From: Choristoneura fumiferana
Taxonomy: Eukaryota > Arthropoda > Insecta > Lepidoptera > Tortricidae
NCBI RefSeq assembly: GCF_025370935.1
Contig: NC_133472.1
Coordinates: forward strand, 41,151,930-41,215,929
Length of the DNA stretch: 64,000 nt
Direction: 5' to 3'
Shown: positions 42,721-52,680 of the stretch, piece after piece
How the letters are laid out: each line of letters begins with the position of its first letter
How positions within the stretch are numbered: the stretch's first letter is position 1
Program-made: the position numbers and the translations under genes
The notes under the pieces: model-generated
What the model was told of the DNA's origin: nothing
Database searches by the model: none
What the model saw: only the letters and a program-made list of their open reading frames with translations

Positions 42721-44164
42721 AAGTATGGATATGGTTTTCAATATTATCATTACCGTCATCATCTTCATATTAGCCTCAGGACGTTCACCGGTGGACTTAA
42801 GGCCTCCCCCATATTTTCCCGTGTTGCCAATAACTCGCCACGCTTGATAGGCGGGTTGGCGAGCGCAGTACATGATGTGGGGTTGCTTGGAAAACGCTGC
42901 TGCCCATCGTCTGATATTATCCCTCAGTACTTACTTTTTAATTTCCTTATAATGTCTCTTTTTCGAGACCAGAGTAGTTATTGATGCTTTATATCATTTT
43001 TTCGCAAAGTTCGTGGCTTCATAGTTTCCAATGTGAATTATAATTCAGTTCAATACATGAAAATATAACTGCATTCACATTATAGATTATAGCCAATTAG
43101 CCAATTTCGAGGACAAATTCGATAATTTATTTTAGGAAAAAATGACTCCATTAGTTTAAACAATGTCATGACAACAAACGAACAAAAAATTATGATTTGA
43201 AGAATTTGACAATTGAGAAGAAGTTTTTTTTATTTTTATTTTATGGAAAAAGCTAAAGCCACAAGCCATGCAGCCTTTGTCTGATTTTATCACTACTAAT
43301 TTATAATCCGTTAATGCAATATCCTACTTATTTGTTAATACGTTCATGTTATGTGATTTTCTTCCTAATTTCTGTCGGAAATCCAAAGAATTGGCAATGC
43401 ATTTGTTCGTTGCGCTTCAGTCTTTTGACTGACGAACTTTATTCCTATAGCGAGCAAAAATATTAAAAAAAAAGGGAAACGCGTTTCAAAATGGTAATTA
43501 TGTGATTTTGATCAGAAAAATCAAACGCAATCTGGCAACGTCGCTTAGCATCGAATTGTCGGCGAGTTGACAACGTAGCTGAAACGCACACTACTAACCG
43601 AGCCGTTGGCGTACGATACTGTCGCCGTCCACTCACATATTGACAATAATGCACATTTTCATTCCTAAAAAAAATAAAATACGTGGAATTTGCACACTAA
43701 CGTCATCTACTGGCGCTGTAGTGCCTAGCTGACCGTGACAAGCCACCTTAACGTTACCTTACATTACTTAAGTCAACCGGAGAAGATAAAAATGGTCATC
43801 ATCAGATCCTGATTTGGTGCTTATATTATTATTTCAAGCGCACATGATTGTGTAAATAAATTAGTATGGACATCGTGCCACCTTAAACAAAGCAATGCTT
43901 TAATAATGCATGGCCACGGAACGCCAATACGTTTAATTATGCAGTGATGCATTATGTTGACGGTCCGTTGCACTAGGAGGATACATATTCGTGGCCTTAA
44001 TTCGAAGCAGTAAGGTGCACATGGTTCAATTCCTTGTATATTGGTGGAATGTGTGCAATCAGTCGACTATTGTATCACCGCGAACAGGGATTGTTGCCAC
44101 TAGTAGGTGCATATTGTCATTAATAATAATATTGTGATTTCTTTCTTTTCTTTAAATTATTTAC

Positions 44165-44404
44165 AGAAATGTAGAGACCTTGTCAACTCTCTTTAAATAC
44201 TTCTCCAATGACCCGAGAGGTTTTTTTTCCAAAGTACTGCCAACGTATTGTTTACAATCAACAAAGCATCCCGCGCTAGCGAACGGCCTTGCCTGCGTAG
44301 GGTCAGGCCGGTCAGGGGGCCACAATGCGCCAGAGCCACTCTCGGTTTCAAACGAAATGGTTCACTCTGAGCAGAGTCGTTCATACCTCAGAGTGAATGA
44401 CTAG
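44165..44404 (+). other. Unassigned open stretch, possibly a terminal exon
   Basis: After a good acceptor-like tract (TTTCTTTAAATTATTTACAG, ending 44165) a frame encodes NVETLSTLFKYFSNDPRGFF, continues with a Gly/Ser-rich part and ends ...SRSYLRVND with TAG at 44402-44404. I recognise no family. No upstream partner exon is visible between it and the ERICH6-like stop, because that space is all repeat. It may be a real exon of an unseen gene, an alternative last exon, or chance. Confidence 0.2.
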
Positions 44405-44912
44405 TTTGCTTGTGACTGCACAAAATTCAAAATAATGATTGATTTATTTATTAATCAATCAATATTTACAGCATGACAGTTGATACCAATGCACTGTAAA
44501 TATCAAAACATGAAAACAAATGATAAAGAGTTAACCAATAATTAGTAACAACTAGCGACCCGCCCCGGCTATAAAAGGATGCAATAATAAAAAAGGGCTT
44601 CCTTTCCCTAAAACCCGTGTTAACCCGCATGTATCATCATCATTTTGAGAATAAGGATCTAACTGATGGTGTATACCTCATAAAAATCAGTCGCAATTAG
44701 ATTTATTTTTAATTGTAGGATGGTAATTTTGATATATTTAGTAAAAACTCGTGCATTTGCTCTTCCAAATCATCATTTGGTAAAGTGGAACTGGTGATGA
44801 TGACCACAGTTGACCATTGGAGTTACTACTCAATAACAAGTATTTCACGGGTACAATTTCAATTAGGTACTTTAACATAGTTGCTAAGCAATTTTATGCT
44901 CTTCGTAATGTA

Positions 44913-45080
44913 CCATCAGCCAAATATGTGGTCTACCACCTTAAAGCTGATAATCGCTTTCATGTGATAAAACAATAATGCCAATAGACATGTCTGTCAA
45001 CTTGAAAGTTCGACTTTAGCGACATACTCATTTGATACGAACTTTTTTAAAAATTGATAGACCACTTATTTGGCTGATGG
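44913..45080. mobile_element. 168-bp MITE, copy B (TA-flanked)
   Basis: The same TIRs (CCATCAGCCAAATA), length and orientation as 2636-2803, with TA on both sides. Shared interior blocks are AAAGCTGATAATCG, AAACAATAATGCCAATAGAC and CAACTTGAAAGTTCGACTTT. Divergence is low but visible. Confidence 0.8.
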
Positions 45081-45251
45081 TACCTATATGGTAAAATGAA
45101 ATGGGTAGTGAAGCACCAGGACTCCTCAATAATGAACGTCTCTGCATCGGAAAAAGCATCTTTTGTAAAAGGTGACGAGCAGTGACATAAAATTATTGCA
45201 TCTTAGATTATTTACACTAAAAAGCATGAAAAAAAAAATCTAACAGAAAAT

Positions 45252-45451
45252 TGAACCGATTACAAAAAACCATGAAAATACATTTCTACCAGTCTGAAGT
45301 CGGTGCCTCAGCACGAGCCAGTAGGAGTGATTGAAGACCATATATAGTGCGTAGGTGAGGTAGGCGACTATAGGTCCACCCCTGCTGGCTCGTGCTGAGG
45401 CACCGACTTCCTACAAAAAAATATATTTTCATGGTTATTTGTAGTCGGTTA
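45252..45451. mobile_element. Foldback with a perfect 26-bp stem
   Basis: The arms 45296-45321 and 45385-45410 are exact reverse complements over 26 bp (GAAGTCGGTGCCTCAGCACG then AGCCAG). Outer arms AACCGATTACAAAAAACCAT and ATGGTTATTTGTAGTCGGTT extend it imperfectly. Copy A is at 27330-27515. The 63-bp loop has no coding value. Confidence 0.75.
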
Positions 45452-46046
45452 AATTTTTTGTTATAAAATTTTGTTATTCGGGAGTTCCATCGCCTCATTT
45501 TTGGTGGTCATGTTTTTCTATGAATGGACTGTAGAATTTGGTGACATTATCGATTATTTTTAGATAGCCTGTACTTCTACTAGAAATCTTGGATACTGTA
45601 CAGTACCCGGCGTTAAAGATTGCACATTGGTTTTCGAAAAAGGCAATTGGCTGTCCGTCCATCAATCATCGTATTTATTAACCGGCTTCAAAAAAAGGAG
45701 GAGGTTCTATGTTCGTGTTTGTTTGTTTTTTTTTTTTTTTATGTATGTTCACCGACTACTCAGTCAATTGTGGACTCATTGAATCGTGACCCACTGTGGA
45801 ACTTCAGCGACATTACATTGCTTGACAAGGGCATTCATTATGACACTTATCTACTGTAAGAACGTTTTACAGTGGGTTAGTAATCAAATGGTTCGACTGT
45901 ACCCCAGGAAAAGGAATAAGCAAACTAGAATAGAAAAATAAAACTGGTCTATTTTTTTCCTGTCGCTTTGTAGTAAGGTCGCGCTAGCTATGGCAACAAG
46001 CAATACGATTATTACGATTGGATTTAAATTCTGCACTTTTTGTTCT

Positions 46047-46180
46047 GGCCCTTACTATGCAAAGTGCAAAATTCGAACTTCGTATCTTGCCGTCCCGCTA
46101 ACGCTTGTAGGTATTATTTAAGCGAGAGTGAGAGGGACGGTACGATACGAACTTCGATTTTCGAATTTCGTAGTAGCCCC
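46047..46180. mobile_element. GGGCTACTACG-family MITE
   Basis: GGCCCTTACTATGCAAAGTG, then CAAAATTCGAACTTCGTATC at the left, and GATACGAACTTCGATTTTCG, then AATTTCGTAGTAGCCC, at the right. The inner TCCCGCTAACGCTTG and GCGAGAGTGAGAGGGACGGT agree with other copies. Confidence 0.7.
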
Positions 46181-46302
46181 CCTGTTCTGCATCAATAGCG
46201 TCTCTGGTTAAATTATATCTGGCCTTGCAAGAAGCATCATGAAGTTATTACATTGCGGGGTGAAAGCGAACGAGGTTTTTTGTGGTCCAGCAAACGCCGC
46301 AA

Positions 46303-46527
46303 CTACTCAATGTAACTAAACTTGTACAATTTTGCCTGCAGGTATAATTTTTCTGCAAGGGCATTTGATAAATCCCAGCTGCCGGGGTATAAAAAGATGA
46401 CAGCAAAAACGGAATTTAGAAGGAAAAATAAAAGTAGGTTTTGTACATTGTTTCTAACGAGTAGATTCACGGAGGTGGATCCAATTATTCCAATTACAGA
46501 TGCACCTAGTGCATAAAGGTTTTCCAT
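46303..46527 (-). CDS. Small two-helix membrane ORF, unidentified
   Basis: This 74-codon frame on the minus strand starts MENLYALGASVIGIIGSTSV and has a second hydrophobic stretch NLLLFFLLNSVFAVIFLY followed by PGSWDL and a polar tail. Two-pass micro-proteins of this size exist (for example GPI- or dolichol-pathway accessory subunits), but I see no diagnostic motif. The opposite strand is also open over the same interval, with a basic peptide, so strand choice is uncertain. There is no repeat signature in it, which sets it apart from its surroundings. Confidence 0.25.
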   Translation of the reverse strand: MENLYALGASVIGIIGSTSVNLLVRNNVQNLLLFFLLNSVFAVIFLYPGSWDLSNALAEKLYLQAKLYKFSYIE

Positions 46528-47039
46528 TGAATTTTATCGGATATGTTCGTATTTATCGTTCTCTCAGTACTGTACCCATCGTACAGTCGTTTTGACATTT
46601 TGATACTAGTTTGATACTAAATAATAATAATAAATATCATGGGACCCATGGGACACTTGAATAGACACCAATTGACCTAGTCCCGAACTAAGCAAAGCTT
46701 GTACTATGGATACTAGGCAACAATTATTCATCATCATCATTATTACGAGTTCACAAAAAAATTTGGGAACCTCTTCTTCTGTGACCTTCTAGAGTCCAAT
46801 GTTATCCTGAATCATTTATTACAATAATGTCAATAATCGATACCCTTCGGGTGCCACCGTGTTTCGAATGGGGTTCTACTTTTCCCGATGGAAATAAATT
46901 CACTATAAGTACCTACAGTGTGTCAGTGTGTGTGACAAGATCGTGACCGGTATATATATTTTTTTTAAATGGCACACTAATAAAAAGTACTGGCTGAATA
47001 GCATGATCTATTACTTACGAACAATGATCTGTTAAAAAT

Positions 47040-47712
47040 AAAAGAAATAAAAACCGGCCAAGAGCGTGTTGGACACGCCCATAATAGGGTTCCGTAGCCA
47101 TTACGAAAAAATTAAGTACTTAATATTTTTCTAAGGATTTCGTATTTTTTACGGAATCTTCCAAGTTTAGGTATATTTTATACCTTAAGCTGCTATTTAC
47201 TCTTAAACTACTAATAATTCTCAAGAAAACTTAGCCGTTATAGTTTTCCTTGAAAGTTTGTTATACTTACTACCATCCTAAATTTTTTCAAATTTTTCCA
47301 CCCACCGGTTTAGATTTTAGAGACGACGACGCCCGATTTTCATGAAAATTTGCACTTTAAAGTTGAATATTTCGTAAACAAATCACTGAATCGAAAAATA
47401 GTCTTAGCAAAGCTTAGCAAACCCCTAATGGTTTTAAAAGACTAATCCAACGATACCCCACACTATAGGGTTGGATGAGAAAAAAAAAATCACCCCCACT
47501 TAACGTCTATGGGAGGTACCCTAAACAAATTTTTTATTGTACCATTTTGTCGGCATAGTTTACATATTACTATATATCCGTGCAAAATTACAGCTTTCTA
47601 GCATTGATAGTCCCTGAGCAAAGCCGCGGACGGACGGACAGACAGACAGACAGACAGACATGGCGAAACTATAAGGGTTCCGTTTTTGCCATTTTGGCTC
47701 CGGAGCCCTAAA
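47040..47712 (-). repeat. AAACCGGCCAAG / GGGTTCCG interspersed element
   Basis: It begins AAAACCGGCCAAGAGCGTGT, contains AGGGTTCCGTAGCCATTACG, and ends with a GACA microsatellite (47638-47661) and TAAGGGTTCCGTTTTTGCCA. The right half is the complement of 7966-8290; the left start is the same motif that was broken by the hAT insertion at 31611. This is an abundant moth element, and the frame at 47560-47811 is a by-product of it. Confidence 0.75.
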
Positions 47713-47866
47713 AACTTGGCTCCACTTCACTTTAGATTCGGACCACCCAAAAGAATTTGTCGTTAAGTCACGAAAGTCTCGAAATTTTGAGAATCCCGGG
47801 GCTGAAGACAAAGTCTCGTCTCAGTCCCGAGACTCAAAAATATTTCCGAGACTGGACGCCCTAATA

Positions 47867-48255
47867 CAGGGTTTCTCAAAGTGTGGTACGCGAACCCCTA
47901 GGGGTTCGCTATTCGACGGTAGGGGGTTCGCGACAAGGTTTTCGTGATGGTGGCTGCAAGACTGGCAAGGTGGTTAAGATTGGTTTTTGGAGTCTTTTTG
48001 TATTTTTATTTCAACTCCAAATTTGACACTTATTTGTTTGTTATTTGTTGTTGTTTGTTTCAGTTGGTATTTTCGTTGGCAAGACGATTCTTATATATTT
48101 GTTACCTTTTATTAAAATGAATAATATACATTATATTATCATGATAATTGAAATAAAAATAAACTTACTTTAGGGGGGGGGGGTTTAGTAAGGGGTTCGC
48201 TGTCGTCTAGAAACTTTAACAGGGGTACGTGGAGCCATAAGTTTGAGAAACCCTG
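47867..48255. mobile_element. hAT-type MITE (389 bp) with 8-bp target duplication
   Basis: The terminal inverted repeats are CAGGGTTTCTCAAA and TTTGAGAAACCCTG. Perfect 8-bp direct repeats CCCTAATA flank it (47859-47866 and 48256-48263). Subterminal AGGGGTTCGC words lie at both ends. The sequence is distinct from the 9100/16623 family, though built on the same plan. No transposase is encoded. Confidence 0.9.
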
Positions 48256-48610
48256 CCCTAATACATACGGTCTGAACCGATTTTGATAAATGATACGTTA
48301 TTTATTGGATTCGTCTTAATGACGCGAGTGACACTGGGTACAAGAAATTCTTAAAAAATAAAATGGTGGATTTTTCGCGCCAAATTGATGTGTCTTCAAA
48401 TTTTTTTTTATTCAAACCTATCGAGTAGGGTATCAAAATGAAGGGATTTATAAACAAATTACAAAAATATATGCAAATCATGTGTTTTTATTTACCGTTC
48501 TCACAGAAAATATCAAAAAGTATGAAATAAAACAATAAATTTAAATATATAAACCCAACTACGTTAAAAAATACTAAAAGGAAGAAAACAAGACTGGCGT
48601 CAACAACTGT

Positions 48611-48731
48611 TATAAGTAGCTAACTTAAACTTCAACAGTCGGGACGTGGTCGGGACCCATTCAATTCGCGACCGGCTCAAAAATTCTTAGTATCTAATGG
48701 GTCCCGACTGTTGAAGTTAGCTACTTATAGG
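48611..48731. mobile_element. AGTAGCTAACTT foldback MITE
   Basis: TTATAAGTAGCTAACTTAAA with CTTCAACAGTCGGGAC on the left pairs with GTCCCGACTGTTGAAG and TTAGCTACTTATA on the right. Inner GACCCATT and AATGGGTC also pair. It abuts directly on the 95-bp repeat at 48731. Confidence 0.7.
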
Positions 48732-48822
48732 TAGAGCCATTCACGATGACGCGTGCCGTGGTTCTTATTACAATGTCATTAAAGTCTAATTTTAACGTCT
48801 TCGTGGATGGCACTAGGTATAA
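48731..48822. mobile_element. CATTCACGATGACGC small repeat, copy C
   Basis: GAGCCATTCACGATGACGCG, GTGGTTCTTATTACAATGTC and GTCTTCGTGGATGGCACTAG match the copies at 17072 and 31936. An AAAATCAC block present in the others is missing here. Confidence 0.7.
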
Positions 48823-49374
48823 CGTAACGAGTATAACAGAGTTCTCGTCAACGTCTTGTTTTCTTCTTTTTCGCACGCAGTCGGGTTTTGATTTTTTTAA
48901 ATTTATTGTTTTATTAGAAGTTATACCGGTCACGCTCTTATCGTACATAGTGTACCTATATACCTATTCGTATATCTGTAAAATTGTTTACTAAGATAAC
49001 GTTCGACGGTAGCTCAGGAATTAGGAATAAAATTGGTTGACCGTACGTACACTTATAGACGGGTCCTAAAAGCTCAATTGATGTTTCCATAAAACACTGT
49101 AACTTAAGATAGTGTTTTATATGGCACGGCAGACTGACCCTGGACGGTTTCTCGTTTCTCTAGCAGGTCTCATCAAATTAAGTTAGTCACAGCAGAGCCT
49201 GCATGATGTTGATAAGTAATAGAATTATCAATAGGGTAAACCTCACAGGCAGGACGCAACGGAAAGCAGCTGGTAACGAGTTTAAGGTGCATTTCAAAGG
49301 TTCCATAAAGCAAATGGAAACAGATACCCTATAGGAGCTACTCCTATTTGGTGGGTAATGTTCTGTTATAGGTA

Positions 49375-49512
49375 CAGTCGAGTTCATAAACTTATGAGCA
49401 AAAATTTGATCAAAAATATCTGAACACGCTTCTATGCCACTCTATGCCGTTGACAATAGTCGTTCAGATATTTTTGATCAAATTCATGCTCACATGTTTA
49501 TGAATTAGACTG
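49375..49512. mobile_element. TA-flanked hairpin MITE (CAGTCGAGTTCATAAAC)
   Basis: CAGTCGAGTTCATAAAC and GTTTATGAATTAGACTG are the ends, with TA on both sides. TTGATCAAAAATATCTGAAC pairs with GTTCAGATATTTTTGATCAA as a perfect 20-bp inner stem. A solo end of the same family lies at 39453-39470. Confidence 0.8.
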
Positions 49513-49640
49513 TAGGGAAGGCCGGGGTTCCACCCATGTTCCGATTTTGGAATAGGACGCCATATGAATGTAATATAATCATTTGTGATCCATGATTTAT
49601 ACATAAATAGATGCAGAATTTTTTCTAGTTTTAAATTGTA

Positions 49641-49771
49641 CAGTCACCAGCACCAATATCTGACACAGCAAGCGTGCATAAATATCTGATACGACTCTAT
49701 TTCTAGGGCCGGAAGGACGTGTCAGATATTTTTGCACGCTCCGCTGTGGCAGATATTAATGCTGGTGACTG
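49641..49771. mobile_element. TA-flanked hairpin MITE (CAGTCACCAGCA)
   Basis: The ends CAGTCACCAGCACCAATATC and GATATTAATGCTGGTGACTG pair across 131 bp, with TA on each side. The inner AGCGTGCATAAATATCTGA and TCAGATATTTTTGCACGCT continue the stem. It shares only the CAGTC terminus with the neighbour at 49375. Confidence 0.8.
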
Positions 49772-50540
49772 TACAATCGAATTAATAGAAAAAAATACTT
49801 ATGTACCTTGGCTTTGGATTTTTTTTGAAGAAAGTCGAAGGGACTGGTTGTGCCTCCGTTGAGGCAAGTTGTCCCGTTGTCAATTATAGTCATTGATATT
49901 GTGATATTAGTTAGAAAGGTATGCCTAAACTAAATTAGACCCACGTTAGTGAAACATTATGACAGTTTTATTTATAAAATTACAATATATATATATATAT
50001 ATTTATTATTAATATTTTTGACAAACTCATAAATTTCTAAGAATTCAACGAACACAAAACAATTTAAAAAAATTGTAACTAATCGATATTAAATTAATAG
50101 CTAAAGCTTTTAAGCTTTTATATGTGTTTGACCCTATAAAGTAGGATGGAGTATTTTGGTTTGAAATGGGAAGTGTTTCGCCACCCATCCAACCTCCGCG
50201 CACGTCCTGCTCTATGGCGAGACATATAGAGCAGGGCAAAAGAAAAAAAAAAGAGTCTTCTGTCAACTGCGACAGCGGCGCTTCGATACATATATTTTCC
50301 GCAAGATATATTTAATTTAAAAACTATCTGAAGATTCTGAACTATACAAGACCGCAGCAGTAACATCATCCAAACTGTTTTGTAGTAGAAAAGTACATAT
50401 TACAGTGGTAATACTTCAGGTTTTGACAACATTTGGATACTGTTAATCTCATAATTTGCGTATTTATTTAAGTACTATTTATAAATATTTTTGATATGCA
50501 CATAGAAATAATGACAAATCACTGCAGAAGGAAGTAAGAC

Positions 50541-50712
50541 AGCCGGTGAAATTACTGGCACTTGAGGTATCCCATCTTAGGCCTCTAGGTTGCGCATCTG
50601 CAACACCAATTTATGGGCGTTGTGTATGCCGTTTATGGGCGGTCGTGATCTCTTACCATCAGGAGACCCACTTGCTCGTTTGCCATCCAGTCGAGTAAAA
50701 AAAAAAACAAGG
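50541..50712 (+). mobile_element. LINE/SINE 3' end (ACCATCAGGAGACCC type)
   Basis: The order is AGCCGGTGAAATTACTGGCA, CTTGAGGTATCCCATCTTAG, GGCCTCTAGGTTG, AATTTATGGGCGTTGTG, CTTACCATCAGGAGACCCAC and TTGCTCGTTTGCCATCC, then an A tract. It is a well-known lepidopteran retroelement tail. There is no coding part. Confidence 0.7.
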
Positions 50713-51252
50713 TGACACCAGAGCTTGGAGATCGTGTTTGATCATGGTGATTAAAATAGAAGACTGAATGATGCAGTTAGATGCTTTATTGATGATGTGG
50801 TCGAACTTTTTATAGTTAATACGGATGAGGATGAACTGAATTGTTCGGAAATCGAAGATTGAATAAATATTCATATCACCATTATTGTAATTACCTACTA
50901 ATAAATAGTTCGTAACTCCTTAGTCGCAGTGTAAAAAATAGTTTACATGTTTGTCAGTCAAACTCATAAAATTGGCTTAATTGGTTGTAATTTGTAGTAC
51001 ATTTTGGCATATGGATAGTTCAAAACCAAGGTATTCATGTGCAACACACATTGTACATAATACGGTATGCGTAGGTATATAGAAAACATCAACAACTTGG
51101 GTAAATCTTTACACTTAAATAACAACAAAATATTATTATGACTAAGTATTTTTTATTGATGTGCTGGATTGGTTACATCTGGAACGTTACAATGACAATG
51201 ACACTTGCGACAGTGACGTTCGGCCATCATTGGTAACTTTTTTGGAATCTAT

Positions 51253-52081
51253 ATGTCGGCGGCCTATCGTAAAATCTGCCAAATCACGAAATTCCTAGGC
51301 ATATCGTGAAACGCCGCCATTTCATGATATGCCTAAACGTTGGCCAGGCATATCACGATGTGCCTGAGAAATAATACGGCAGATCGATTAGAGCAACGCA
51401 TTCGTCGATATTCCTAGCTCTATACCGGGCACATCGTAAAATAGTTTCTTTTTTGGCCACTGGTGGCGCTGCGTATGCAATGGCGGCCGTGTTTGTTTAG
51501 CGCGTGAAAAATGTCGGCGTCGCAACAAAATGATCTTTAAACCGAAAATAAGCTTTGCAAAAGAAGCTTTTGAACATCAGCTCCGTTCTTTTTATGTGAA
51601 TCAAACGGCTTCTGTGCACAATGTGAAAAAACCATGCACGTCTGCCCGTATTTTAGAGGTTAGTATTTTGTTGATAAATAAAGTATTCACTAGTTGTTAT
51701 TTATTTATATAGAAAAATTTAGGTACGACGAGCGAAGCGAGGAGTGGTTAGTATTAATTGTGATCACGACGCACGAGCCGAGCGAGCGAAGCGAGCGTGC
51801 CGCGGCAGCGGCCGGCGAAGTGCCAGAACCGATATGGAGGCGTTTCATGATACGCCTAGGAATTTCATGATCTGCCTAAACTGGCCAAATCATGAAATGG
51901 CGGCGCTTCATGATATGCCTAGGAATTTCATGATCTGCCTAAACGTCACTAGGCAAATCGCTAAACGGTGAGTTTTGAACGATATGGTGGATGTCCCTTA
52001 GCCAATTCAAGAAATGGCGGCATTTCACGATATGCCTAGGAATTTCGTGATCTGGCGGATTTTACGATCGGCCGCCGACAT
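51253..52081. mobile_element. 829-bp TIR element with subterminal GCCTAGGAATTTC repeats
   Basis: The arms of about 75 bp start ATGTCGGCGGCC and run through ATCGTAAAATC, AAATTCCTAGGCATATCGTG and GCCGCCATTTC; the two ends match at about 90 percent or better. On the right side the word CCTAGGAATTTCATGATCTG with GCCTAAAC is repeated three times, the last with CGTGATCTGG. A GAGCGA-rich low-complexity tract lies at 51726-51795. A 43-codon stretch from 51530 to a GAGGTTAGT donor-like site could be a transposase scrap but shows no family motif. Confidence 0.75.
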
Positions 52082-52577
52082 GTATACGGAGTTGAGTATA
52101 AACCGCGCAAATATTTTTGCCCTTCGAGCCGCACTTTGTAGATTTTCCTAATTTTCTGACTTTTTTCAAAATTGTTATCCGCCGTAATTTATGTATGTAA
52201 TTCCCTTTTATTCCATTTTAAAGCTATAAGCCAGTGTGGCTTGAGTTCTACCGCATATTAATATTCCCTCATACTACTTAAATATTTTCCCGCATGCAAT
52301 ATTTTCAATTTAATTCATTGTCTAATATTTCAAAATAAACCGCTTTGAAATTGTGCTTACGGATACGTCATTGTAATACGAACGACCACGAGTAAAAGTT
52401 CGCAGTGCACGACATATTATTTTCCATCTCGCTTACACCTATGGCCATGTCATGTTCGTTCTTTCTGTCCGCGCTACATTAGTCAAATTATAAACTTTTT
52501 AATTTAGTGGAGGTAATTGTGGTGTTACATTCTGTGTTCGAATTTGTAACATTGTGTTCGATTTATGAATAATAAAA

Positions 52578-52680
52578 ATGGAAAACAAAATTTCACTTTT
52601 GTCTAGCAAACATGATTCGTATTTTGAACGTGTTAAAAGCATTTACAATGCACATGCTCGGAAAGTGCCTCTTGACGTGG
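52578..52680 (+). pseudogene. BEL/Pao-type gag relic, piece 1 (N-terminus)
   Basis: The frame starts with MENKISLLSSKHDSYFERVK and is lost after about 35 codons, where unrelated sequence begins. By itself it is unassigned. It is placed as gag because a continuation typical of BEL/Pao gag N-termini (AANIQNLRDVFVELNDSI) resumes at 54105 in the same orientation. The 5' LTR and primer-binding site could not be identified upstream. Confidence 0.45.

Larger units (their letters stand above)
40355..43824. mobile_element. 3.47-kb composite bounded by about 170-bp inverted repeats
   Basis: The left arm (40355-40527) runs ATAAGCACCAAATCAGGATC, then ACTTAAGTAATG, AAGGTAACGTTAAGGTGGCT, CTAGGCACTACAGCGCCAGT and ACACGTGG-type sequence to GGAATGAAAATGTG. 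The right arm (about 43656-43824) is its near-exact complement, including ACTGGCGCTGTAGTGCCTAG and GATCCTGATTTGGTGCTTAT. Arm identity is well above 90 percent by eye. The interior holds later insertions. I see no transposase for this element and no clear target duplication, so it could be a foldback transposon or two inverted copies of one repeat. Confidence 0.75.
40274..44164. other. Intergenic block dominated by one large inverted repeat
   Basis: Downstream of the ERICH6-like stop the sequence is almost entirely repeat-derived. It contains the 40355-43824 inverted-repeat unit with the SINE-like, Harbinger, hairpin and LINE-tail insertions listed below, then about 340 bp of AT-rich DNA. No host exon is recognised. 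The polyadenylation site of the ERICH6-like gene must fall here, probably inside repeat sequence. Confidence 0.5.
44405..47039. other. Repeat-rich intergenic DNA
   Basis: Besides the elements listed separately (44913, 45252, 46047, 46303) there is a fragment of the 27.5-28.1 kb repeat in reverse at about 44760-45230. CTTCAAAAAAAGGAGGAGGT and a long T tract lie at 45684-45739, and an ATC/ATT-rich SINE tail near 46728. Nothing else with gene character is visible. Confidence 0.4.
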
